Shown here: positions 45,701 to 54,500 of the stretch, piece after piece
Layout: each line of letters starts with the position of its first letter
Position numbering within the stretch: position 1 is the stretch's first letter
Assembly: GCF_001553785.1 (NCBI RefSeq)
Contig: NZ_LOJP01000001.1
Span: 2,624,443 to 2,688,442, forward strand
From: Actinoplanes sp. TFC3
GTDB lineage: Bacteria; Actinomycetota; Actinomycetes; Mycobacteriales; Micromonosporaceae
Direction: 5' to 3'
Length of the DNA stretch: 64,000 bases
Notes under the pieces: model-generated
Told to the model about the DNA's origin: nothing
Databases searched by the model: none
Seen by the model: only the letters and a program-made list of their open reading frames with translations
Position numbers and translations under genes: made by a program

Positions 45701-48700
45701 CCAGAGCCACCACCGCGACATCATCATCGCGGCGTGGTTTTTCGCTGGTCGGGGCTTCTTCTTTCCGCACCGTGGCCAGCGCGGGAGGCGCCTTTTCAAC
45801 GCCGAGGATGGTGGACACCGCCGCGGTGTGGGTCTGCTGCAGGTGCTCGCTGAGGGCCTGCACGCTGCGGTGCTCGAACAGCAGGGTCTTGGACAGCGAC
45901 CCGAAGTCGTTCTCGAGGCGGTTGGTGACCGACAGCGCGAGCACCGAGTCGATGCCGAACCGGTCGAACGGCGCAGCGGGATCGATGCGGTGCACCGGAA
46001 TCTGCAACGCCTCGGACAGCACGCCGCGCAGATACCCGACGAGATCCGCCCCCGTCAGAGCGGTTTTTTCGGGTGCGGGCATCATCACGGTACGAATCCG
46101 CTCCAGATCACCCGCGACCACCACCACCTGCGGGTCGCCCGCGGTCAGCGCGGCGTGCAAGGCTGCCAGCCCGGTGGCCGAACCCATCGCCACCATCCCC
46201 AGCCGCTCGCGCATCGTGCGCTCAGTTGCAGCGTCGACCTGCATGCCGCCGTGCGCCCACAACGGCCAGGCGATGGACACTGAGGCACCGCTGCGGCGGC
46301 CCTGCGCCACCAGGGTGTGCCGGTAGGCGGCGTAGGCGTCCAGGAACGCGTTCGCCGCCGTATAGTCGGCCTGCCCGGTGTTGCCGAAGATGCCCGCCAG
46401 ACCCGAGAAGAGCGCGAAGAAGTCCAGCTGCACCTCACGGGTCGCCTCGTCCAGGTGCACGGTTCCGGCCACCTTGGGTGCCAGGACCACCCGGCAGTCG
46501 GCGGCGGTCTTGGTGCCCAGCAACGCATCGCGCAGCACTCCGGCGCTGTGCAGGATGCCGTGCAGCGTGCCGTGCTCGCGCAGAATCCCGGCGATCAGCG
46601 ACTGCGCCTGCTGGGCGTCGCTGACGTCGGCCTGGACGTAGGTCACCGTGGCGCCGCGGGAGCGCCACTGCTCCAGCACCGCCGTCTGTTCGGTGTCCGG
46701 GGCGGAACGGCCCGCGAGCACCAGCGTGACCTCACGAACCTGGTCGACCAGGTCGGCGGCCACGATCCGACCGAGGCCGCCCAGGCCACCGGTGATCAGG
46801 TAGACCCCGCCGGTGCGCCACGGCAACCGGGCCGGGGCCGGCGTGCCCGGCTCCTCCCAGGTCTGGGCTTCTGCTTCGCCGTCGCGGAACCGGATGCGGG
46901 CCGCGGCGCGGTGGTGCCGGGCGGCCAGCACCTGCGCCACGAGGGTGGGCAGCGGCTGCGCGGTGTCGACGTACACGGCCTGCGCGGACAGCCGGGGCTG
47001 TTCGGTGGCCGCCGACTGGAGCAGGCCCAGCAGCCCGCCGGACAGGGCGAGCGAGGGTTCCTCGGGCACCACGAGCTGCACCAGGGTGTCGCCCGCGGCG
47101 GGGTTGCCGAGTTCGCGCTGCGCCCAGGCGAGGGCCTGCTCGGCGTACTCGGTGTAGCGCCGCGCGGTGCCGGCGGTGGAGGTCAGCGGGATGACGTCGG
47201 TGCTGGCGTCGGATGCAGGGAGAGCTTCGACCAGCTCGGGCAGGCCGGGCACCAGCACGACGGTGCGTTGCGGGGTACGGCCGGTGGCGGGGTGGCGTTC
47301 CCAGCGGGGGCGCAGGCTCAGCCACGGGGTGGCCGGATCGATCGGGGCGGTCGGGGTGACGTCGCCGTCGAGGATGCGGTAGGACATGCCGCGCAGGCGG
47401 GCTCGTACCCGGCCGTCGTCGTCGCACAGGTCGACGTCGAGCTTCATCAGGTCGCCGGTGGGGCGCACGCCGCCGCTGTAGCGGATCCACGCCCACATCG
47501 CCGGGGCCCCCGGTCCGTGCACCTCCAGCTCGTCCAGCGCGAACGGCAGCGACGGCTTCATCCCGGTCACGTCCAGCTCGCCGACGCTGCCCGCGGTAAG
47601 GCCCATACCGAGCGACGCCTGCAACGTGGCGTCGAGCAAGCCGGGGTGCAGCACCATCGTCGCAAGCGAGCCATGGAACGCCTCGGGCAGCACCAGCCGG
47701 ACCAGCACTTCGTCCGGCCCCGCGTAGAGCCGCTCGATCCCCCGGTGCAAAGGCCCATAGGAGAAACCGATTTTCTCGTACGCCGGGTACAGCTCGCCGG
47801 CACCCACCTGTGCCCCGGTGCAGGCGGCCCGCCGGGCGCTGAGGTCAACGACGACCGGATCCCGGTGTTCCACTGCCGCGCGGCCCTGACCGTGCACCTG
47901 CCCGTCGGCACCGGTGAATTCGTAGGCCACCTCGTGCGAGCCGGTAGCGGTCACCGTTGTCAGCACTGCCGGGGGCTGCGGGTCGGCGACCAGCGGGCGC
48001 GCCCATACCACGTTGCGCAGCACCATCGTGGCGGTGCCGTCGTCGTCCAGGGCCGCGGCGCTGGCGGCCCGAGCCATCTCCAGGAACGCGACGCCGGGCA
48101 GCACCTTGCGGCCCTGAACCCGGTGGTCGGTGAAGAACGGCTCGGAGCCGGTGAACGCGGTCCGGTAGCAGTGCTCGCGCAACGTGGACACGTTGGTGTG
48201 CACCATCGGATGCAGCACGTCGGCCGCGCCCTGCGGGGTCTCTTGCGGGGCGGCGGGGACCCAGTAGCTTTCCCGGGCGAACGGGTACGTCGGCAGCGGC
48301 ACCCGACGGTCGTGGCCCGCCAGGAACAGGTCCTCGTACGGCAGGTCGTAGCCCTGCGACCACAGATCCGCCACGGTGCTCAGCTCGTCGCCGGCGGACG
48401 GCCCGGCGGCGACCCGGCGGATACAGTCGGCACCGAAGGCGCGCAGCGCCGGGCGTTCCTCGGCCACATCGGCCACGGCGGCGTGCACCCCGGCGGGATG
48501 CTGGTCGGCGAGCCAGGCCCGCAGGGTGGTGACGAGCCCGCCCGTGGTGGTGGCCACGCAGGCGAGCCGGTGCGGCAGGTGCTTGCGGCCCGTGAGCAGC
48601 GTGAAGCTCACATCGCCGAGGTTGAGCCCGCTGTCGTCGGCGCAGCGCACGGCCAGGCGCTCGGCCTGCTCACGCAACTGCTCCGGAGTGTGCGCGGACA

Positions 48701-51512
48701 ACACAATCAACTCAGCACCACGGTACGACCCCTGCGGCGCCACCGCCGGGGCTTGCTCGATCACCAGGTGCGCGTTGGTGCCGGTGACGCCGAAGGAGCT
48801 GACCGCGGCGCGGCGGGGCGTACCGGCCGGCACGTTCCACGGTTTGCTGGTGACCGGCACGGCGAACGGGCCACCGGTGAAGTCGATGTGCGCGTTGCCC
48901 TGCTCGAAGTGCAGCGACGGCGGGATGACCCGGTGGCGCAGCGACAGCAGCACCTTGAGCATCCCGGCGACCCCGGCCGCGGTGATGGTGTGCCCGAGGT
49001 TGGACTTGATCGAGCCGAGCGCGCAGGGGCTGGTCCGCGGGCCGGTGCCGGTGAACGCGCGCTGCAACGCGTGGTATTCGATCGGGTCGCCCAACTTGGT
49101 GCCGGTGCCGTGCGCCTCCACCATTTGGATGCCGGCCGGGTCGATGCCGAACTCGTCGTACACGCTGGTCAGCAGCCGTTCCTGGGAGGCGGCGCTGGGG
49201 GCGGTCAAGCCGTTGGAGGCGCCGTCCTGGTTGGTGCCCGAGCCGCGGATGATCCCGTGGATGTGGTCGCCGTCGGCCAGCGCGTCGCTGAGCCGCTTGA
49301 GCACCAGCACCGCGGCGCCCTCGCCGGGCACGAATCCGTCGGCGCGCTCGTCGAAGGTGTGGCAGCGCCCGCTGGGCGACAGCATCCCGGCATGCCCGGC
49401 CACCTGGTAGAAGCGCGGCGTGCACTGCACGGACACACCGCCGGCCAGCGCCATCCCGGTCTCGCCGGTCCACAATCCCTGACAGGCCAGGTGAATCGCG
49501 ACCAGTGAGCTCGAGCAGGCGGTGTCCACCGACACCGCAGGCCCGCGCAGATCCAGGTGGTAGGCGATGCGCGCGGGCATGGCCGACAGGGCGTTGCCCC
49601 ACATCGCCGACGCGGGCGCCTCGCCGCCGATGAGCTGGCCGTACCCGCTTTCCTGGCAGCCCGCGTAGACGCCGCACCGGCGGCCCCGGGTGCCGCGGCC
49701 GGCGTACCCGGCGTCTTCGAGGGCCTTCCAGCACTCTTCGAGGAAGATCCGCTGCTGGGGGTCCATGTAGCGGGCCTCGACCCCGGAGATGTTGAAGAAG
49801 ATCGGATCGAAGAGATCGATGCGGTCGAGGAAGCTGCCGTGGCGACAGGCGTCGGCGCCGGTTGCTGGGGAGGCCGGCAGGTCCCAGCGGGTGACCTCGC
49901 CGACGAGGTCGTCGCCGCGTTCGAGGTGTTCCCAGAGCTGCGCGGGATCGTCGGATCCGGCGAAGCGGCCGCTCATCCCGACGATCGCGATGGGCTCTTT
50001 GCCGGCCGGTGCCGCTTCGGCGCGGGCGGCGGGCTGCGGGGCCCGGGGTTGCGGCACGGTGACGGTCTCGGGCGGCGAGGGCAGCAGATTCGGGTACGTC
50101 GCAGCGATGTGCCCGGCCAGCCGGGTGACCGAGCCGTGGTCGAACAGGTCGGTGGTGCTCAGCTCGATGCCCAGCACCCGGTTGAGTTGCTGGATGAGCT
50201 GGACGCCAAGGATGGAATCGATGCCGTGGTCCATGAACGCGTCATCAGCGGCGATGTGCTCACGGCCCAGCTTCAGCGAGCTCTTCAGCTGCGCGAAAAT
50301 GGCGTCCTCGACGTGCCGTCGCAGCCCGTCACCGGACTTCTCGACCGAAACAGGCTCAGGCTCAGGTTCTGGCTGGGGCGGCGGCTCGGCAGCAGCGCTG
50401 GGGGCCTGCTGGCGGATCAGACCGTCGCTGGCGGCGGCCACCACCTGGTAGCCGAGGCCGTGCAGCGCGGCGGCGGGGAACGCGACCGGGTCGAAGCCCT
50501 CCTCCTCCAGCACCTCGAGCCAGGTGTCCGGGGCCAGCGCCGGGGTGCCCGCGATGCGCAGGTCGGCGTCCTGGTAGCGCCACCAGCCATCGAGCAGCCC
50601 GAACGTCAGGTGCGCGAAGACCGAGTAGGCCGAGATCTCGTTGAGCAACAGGACTCCGCCGCGTTTGAGCAGCGCCTTGGCGTGGCGCAGGGTGCGGCGG
50701 ATGTCGGCGGTCGCGTGCAGGACGTTGGTGGCCAGCACGAGGTCGTACGAGCCAGGGGTGAACCCTTGGTCCTGCGGCGCATGTTCGATGTCGAGGATCT
50801 GGTAGTCCAGGAAGGCGTGCTGCGGCCCGAATTCGCGTTCGGCGTGCAGCAGGAACGAGCGCGACAGATCGGTGTAGCTGTAGGTTTCGACCGGTGCGCC
50901 GCGCAGCTGCTCCAGCACCCCGGCGCTGCCCCCGCCGGTGCCGGCGCCGATCTCCAGAAGGCGCAGGCGGTTCGCCGGTTCCGCGGCGACAACGGCATCC
51001 CGCACGGCCGCAACCGTGCGGGCCATGACGGCGTTGAACGTGTCGGTGACCGGGTTGTTGCGATAGATGCCCTCGACCAGCGACATCGAGGAACCCGGAA
51101 ACATGACGTCGGTCGCCGGGATCGCCCCGGTGAGAATGCGCGGCAGGGCAGGCAGCGTCGCATCCAGCAGCCGCACCTGGGCGCGCAGCCCGGGATCCTG
51201 GGCCCAGCCGGCCGATCGGGTGTCCCACTCGGCCCACACCGCCGCCGGGTCGCCGCCGCCCGGCTGGTGGCCCCGGCTGCGCAGCAACCGCACCGATTCG
51301 GCGTACCAGCGGTGCATCGCCGCCACCGGCGCGACCGCATCGCCGAGCTGCACCGCGAGCAGCCGGATCAGCAGGTCGTCCTCGATCGCCCCGGCGGGGG
51401 TCCCCATGGCGGCGGGCAGCGTCGCGGCGACCTGGCAGCCGAGCGCTTCGAGACCGACCGGGACCCCGGTGGGGGCCATGATGATCGATTCGCTGGGGAT
51501 GAGGTTGTGCAT
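42750..51512 (-). CDS. Trans-AT PKS, terminal protein: cMT-ACP / KS-DH-KR-ACP / KS0-ACP-TE
   Basis: A 2920-residue assembly-line protein without AT domains. Domains by residue: C-methyltransferase (about 20-380, LLEIGAGTGG at 185), ACP (DHGIDSILG near 432), KS (505-920; DTACSSSL, EAHGTGT, KSNLGH), DH (1100-1400; HRVQGRKVLP and LLDATLQ), KR (1565-1760; ITGGLGGLG, but FSGLAG where FSS is expected before QADYTAAN), ACP (1852), KS0 (1935-2350), ACP (GFSSMH near 2561) and TE (2620-2910; GGYSLGG near 2688, His in SPNHFVLL). The last KS keeps TTCSSSL but has VEASANGS for VEAHGTGT and KSGIGNAEAA for KSNIGHxEAA, so it cannot condense. The N-terminal cMT-ACP completes a module begun in the upstream protein. 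Start overlaps that protein's stop by one base. Confidence 0.95.
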   Translation of the reverse strand: MHNLIPSESIIMAPTGVPVGLEALGCQVAATLPAAMGTPAGAIEDDLLIRLLAVQLGDAVAPVAAMHRWYAESVRLLRSRGHQPGGGDPAAVWAEWDTRSAGWAQDPGLRAQVRLLDATLPALPRILTGAIPATDVMFPGSSMSLVEGIYRNNPVTDTFNAVMARTVAAVRDAVVAAEPANRLRLLEIGAGTGGGSAGVLEQLRGAPVETYSYTDLSRSFLLHAEREFGPQHAFLDYQILDIEHAPQDQGFTPGSYDLVLATNVLHATADIRRTLRHAKALLKRGGVLLLNEISAYSVFAHLTFGLLDGWWRYQDADLRIAGTPALAPDTWLEVLEEEGFDPVAFPAAALHGLGYQVVAAASDGLIRQQAPSAAAEPPPQPEPEPEPVSVEKSGDGLRRHVEDAIFAQLKSSLKLGREHIAADDAFMDHGIDSILGVQLIQQLNRVLGIELSTTDLFDHGSVTRLAGHIAATYPNLLPSPPETVTVPQPRAPQPAARAEAAPAGKEPIAIVGMSGRFAGSDDPAQLWEHLERGDDLVGEVTRWDLPASPATGADACRHGSFLDRIDLFDPIFFNISGVEARYMDPQQRIFLEECWKALEDAGYAGRGTRGRRCGVYAGCQESGYGQLIGGEAPASAMWGNALSAMPARIAYHLDLRGPAVSVDTACSSSLVAIHLACQGLWTGETGMALAGGVSVQCTPRFYQVAGHAGMLSPSGRCHTFDERADGFVPGEGAAVLVLKRLSDALADGDHIHGIIRGSGTNQDGASNGLTAPSAASQERLLTSVYDEFGIDPAGIQMVEAHGTGTKLGDPIEYHALQRAFTGTGPRTSPCALGSIKSNLGHTITAAGVAGMLKVLLSLRHRVIPPSLHFEQGNAHIDFTGGPFAVPVTSKPWNVPAGTPRRAAVSSFGVTGTNAHLVIEQAPAVAPQGSYRGAELIVLSAHTPEQLREQAERLAVRCADDSGLNLGDVSFTLLTGRKHLPHRLACVATTTGGLVTTLRAWLADQHPAGVHAAVADVAEERPALRAFGADCIRRVAAGPSAGDELSTVADLWSQGYDLPYEDLFLAGHDRRVPLPTYPFARESYWVPAAPQETPQGAADVLHPMVHTNVSTLREHCYRTAFTGSEPFFTDHRVQGRKVLPGVAFLEMARAASAAALDDDGTATMVLRNVVWARPLVADPQPPAVLTTVTATGSHEVAYEFTGADGQVHGQGRAAVEHRDPVVVDLSARRAACTGAQVGAGELYPAYEKIGFSYGPLHRGIERLYAGPDEVLVRLVLPEAFHGSLATMVLHPGLLDATLQASLGMGLTAGSVGELDVTGMKPSLPFALDELEVHGPGAPAMWAWIRYSGGVRPTGDLMKLDVDLCDDDGRVRARLRGMSYRILDGDVTPTAPIDPATPWLSLRPRWERHPATGRTPQRTVVLVPGLPELVEALPASDASTDVIPLTSTAGTARRYTEYAEQALAWAQRELGNPAAGDTLVQLVVPEEPSLALSGGLLGLLQSAATEQPRLSAQAVYVDTAQPLPTLVAQVLAARHHRAAARIRFRDGEAEAQTWEEPGTPAPARLPWRTGGVYLITGGLGGLGRIVAADLVDQVREVTLVLAGRSAPDTEQTAVLEQWRSRGATVTYVQADVSDAQQAQSLIAGILREHGTLHGILHSAGVLRDALLGTKTAADCRVVLAPKVAGTVHLDEATREVQLDFFALFSGLAGIFGNTGQADYTAANAFLDAYAAYRHTLVAQGRRSGASVSIAWPLWAHGGMQVDAATERTMRERLGMVAMGSATGLAALHAALTAGDPQVVVVAGDLERIRTVMMPAPEKTALTGADLVGYLRGVLSEALQIPVHRIDPAAPFDRFGIDSVLALSVTNRLENDFGSLSKTLLFEHRSVQALSEHLQQTHTAAVSTILGVEKAPPALATVRKEEAPTSEKPRRDDDVAVVALAGRYPGAADLDEFWDNLVAGRDCVTEVPAQRWDRTAASLGWGGFLDGVADFDPLFFHISPREAAVMDPQTRLFLQCVWTLLEGAGYTRQTLRERYDGSVGVYVGAMYHQYQLLAADPAQEALTSVVSYSAIANRVSHFFDLRGPSLAVDTTCSSSLAAIHMACEELRRGTCDMMIAGGVNLSLHPKKYAGLEVIGLTGSGPHSRAFLDGDGFIPAEGVGAVLLKPLARAVADGDDILTVIRASGMNHKGGSGGPVVPDPDQQVSLIEANLRRCGVHPRTVSYVEASANGSPLGDALEMAALKRVYGDGSAPGHCALGSVKSGIGNAEAASGIAQLSKVALQMRHRMLAPLVGTGSLNPSLDLEHSAFHLPRKATKWERPVVDVDGVEREYPLRATISAFGAGGSNAHLVLEEYVAAAPPEPHPDAPRGPLVVPLSARTGDRLEAVTRQLISHLDDHPDVVLDDLAYTLQQGREVMECRLAVVAADVPELITGLRQHLGSDPATVAVFTGEARHGRSDLAMLLGGDSGEALLRQIVATGSAEQLAMFWAQGGDVPWTTVAHTGPQPRMLRTLPTYPFERHRLWLDQTTSAATPATASEDVPAAVADLLGLPVSALDLDAPLPQLGFSSMHTVQLAQRLGAEPQRVAASATVRDLARRLTEQPERAVAPHFTELVPLNSGRTGRPVFWCHGGLGGVEVYAPLAAAVGRPFYGIQARGWMSEEPPLHGIAAMAAHYAGIIQAVQPEGPYDVGGYSLGGLLAYEVTRQLQQRGATVDSVVMLDAMYGEHLKNLAMSRRDLLLQQVNALLFASLRPEPAEFAGTLVASVDVNWDRDDDAVLEQLVTLARGRGLRTPPGKLRDLLAHNADVHEAYDVLGFDVQPLPQPGAVTCFYLRNGSGLFYGELASVFSAQDGPNGVDHTDYWSEWQRRIPQFHLRDVDSPNHFVLLSHESSAAVAAQLCTRLYTTDPGADAIEATKRWMSGQDQQ

Positions 51513-54500
51513 CAGCTGTCACCCATCTGGGCCTTGACCAGGGCGAGCTGGTCGAAGGCGCCGCAGAGAAGAACGTCGAGAGCGGCCATGCCGTCGGCCG
51601 GTTCGATGGAGGCCGCCCCGGCCTGGCTCATCCGCTGCTGGTACTGCCGGTCGGCGACGACGCCGACGCTGCCCCAGTAGCCCCAGTTCATGACCTTTAC
51701 GGCGGCGCTCAGGTCCCGGCCGAGCCGGTGGGCGTAGGCGTCCTCGAACACCGAGCCCGCCACGTAGTTGCTCTGCCCGGCGGCCCGCAGGAACGAATTC
51801 ATCGACGAGAAGAACAGGACCAGCTCCAGGGGCTCGGCGGCGAAGGCTTGCATCACCCGTACGGCGGCGTCGACCTTGGCCGTGACCGCGGCCCGGAACC
51901 GTTGTTCGTCCATCTGTTCCAGCCCGGCGTCGAGCAACGCGATGGCCGAGTGCACGATGCCGTGCACGACCGGGTGGTGCTGCTTGATGCTGTGGTACGC
52001 GGCTCGCAGCGACTCGGGGTCGGCGGCGTCGGCGCGCACGTACAGCGGCATGTGGCCCAGGGTTCCGAGCCGTTCCCGGCGGCGGGAGATGTCCGCGTCC
52101 TCGGTGCGCCGGCCGATCCAGACGATCCTGGCGTCGTACCGGCGGATCATGTGCTCGGTCCAGGCCTCGCCCAGCCCGCCGGCGCCGCCCACGATGACGT
52201 ATGTGCCACCCCGGCGGTACGGCGTGCGGCTGCCCGGCTCGGGTACGCTCACCTGCACCGGCACCAGGTTCTGGCGGTACCAGCGGCCGCGCCGGTGCCC
52301 CCAGGTCGAGCCGGGCTCGGCAACGGGAAGCGCCAGAATCTCAGGCACCGGGTTCGCGCCGTCGGCGCTCACATCAACCAGCCGCACGGTCCAGGCCGGG
52401 TATTCCTTGGCGGCGGCGCCGAACAGCCCGTGCAGGCCCGCCGGGGCGGGGTCGACGACGTCGCGCTTGAGGATCGGCTGGGCTGCCCGGGTGATCACCG
52501 TGAGGTCCAGGTCGCGGCGGCCGTAACCGAGGCTGAGCAAAGCTTTCAGCACCCGGAAGCCGGTGTACAGGCCGTCCTGCTGCGCGGTGATCAGGGTGTC
52601 CGCGTCGACGCCGGGTGTGCTGGGCACGAACCAGATGAGCCGCCCAATCGCCCCACGGGCGCCGTCGAGCCGGTCGGCGAGCGCCGGCACCGAGTCAGCG
52701 CCGGACAGGTGCAGGTGTTCGGCTTCGGGGTGCTGATGGCGTACGAGCTCAAGGTCCTGCGGGGTGCCACCGGCCACCACCACCCGACCGGCCGGGGTTG
52801 CGACGGGCGACCCGGCCGGGACCGTCACGTCCCACACCGGCTTGAGAACTATGGAGCCCTCGGCGAGCGGCTGGGGTTCGACGGTGGTGTCAGGCCGCGC
52901 CGCCGAGGTGGCCAGCCAGTAGTGACCGCGGGCGAACGGGTAGCCCGGCAGCGGCAAGCGGCGCGCCTGGCTGTTGGCGGGCAGCTGGGACCAGTCGACC
53001 GCCGTACCTGCGGCCCATAGCTCGGCCAGCTTCGCCGCACCGGAGGCGTCCCGCGCCCCGGCGGCCAGGTCGGCCGGATCCGCCCCGGCGTTCGCGGTGC
53101 CGCGCCGCGGCACGTAACCGGCCCAGAGGCCGTTGCCCCCGCCGGTGGTGTGGAAGGCGGAGAGCTTCGCCAGCAGCTCGTCGCGGGACTGGGCCACGAA
53201 CGCCAGCCGGTGCGGCATCGCTTCGCGTCCTACCTGGAGGGTGAAGGCAAGGTCGCGCAGCACCAGGTCCGGGTGTTCGACGGCGTAGCGGTGCAGCCGG
53301 GCCGCGGACCCGGCGAGCTGCTCGGGGCCGCGCGCGGAGAGCACGATGACGGCCGGCGTGACTGCGGTGGTGGCGGTGGGGGCCGGGTTCGGGTACTGCT
53401 CGAGTACTAGGTGCGCGTTGGTGCCGCTGAACCCGAACGAACTGACTGCTGCGCGACGGGCGTCGTGGGGACGTACCGGCCAATCCTTGGTCTCGGTGTT
53501 GACGTAGAACGGCGAACGCGCGAAGTCGAAGTGCTCGTTGTGCCGGGTGAAGTGCAGCGTCGGAACGAGCCGGCCATGTTCCATGCCGAGCAGCACCTTC
53601 TGAATGGAGGCGATGCCCGCAGCGGCCGAGGTGTGTCCGATGTTGCTCTTCACCGACCCCACCGCGCAGTAGCCGACCGCATCGGTGTGCTCGCGGTAAA
53701 CCGACGCCAGCGCCTCCAGCTCGATGGGATCGCCGAGCTTGGTGCCCGTGCCGTGCATTTCCACGTAGTCGATGCCGGCCGGATCGATGCCGTGCCGGGC
53801 GTAGACGTCGCGGGCCAGCTCGGTCTGGCTGCTGACACTGGGCGCGGTGATGCCGTTGGTCTTGCCGTCCTGGTTGATGCCCGAGCCGCGCAACACGCCG
53901 TAGATGTGGTCGTGGTCGCGTTCGGCATCGGACAACCGCTTGAGGATCAGCGCACCGACGCCTTCGCCCGGTACGAACCCGTTGGCGCCGTCATCGAAGG
54001 TCTTGCACTGCCCATCCGGCGACAACATGCCAGCGGCGCACATGCTGACGTACGACTCCGGGCTCAGGTACAGCGTGACCCCGCCGACCAGCGCCATGTC
54101 GATCTCACCGGCCCGCAACGCCTGGGTAGCCAGGTGGGTGGCGACCAGCGACGAGGAACAGGCGGTGTCCAGGGCAATCGCTGGGCCCTTGAGGTTGAGC
54201 AGGTAGGCGATGCGCGCGGCGGAGATGGCGTTGCTGTTGCTGGTGGCGGCGCTGGAGGTGGTGCCGCCCTGCTGCTGTACGAGCATGGCGTATTCGTTGC
54301 TCATGATGCCGAGGTAGACACCGCAGCGATGACCGCTGAGGGCGCGGACGTCGTACCCGGCGTCTTCGAAGGCGTGATAGGCCTCCTGCATGAACAGGCG
54401 CTGCTGCGGGTCCATGGCCTCAGCCTCGGCGGGCGGGATCTGGAAGAAGTGCGGGTCGAAAACGTCGACGTCGTCGAGCATGCCCATCCACTTGCTGTAG

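Noticed and set aside
42909..46283. 1124-codon plus-strand frame inside the terminal PKS gene
   Set aside because: Shadow of the PKS frame; the minus strand carries KS, ACP and TE motifs throughout.
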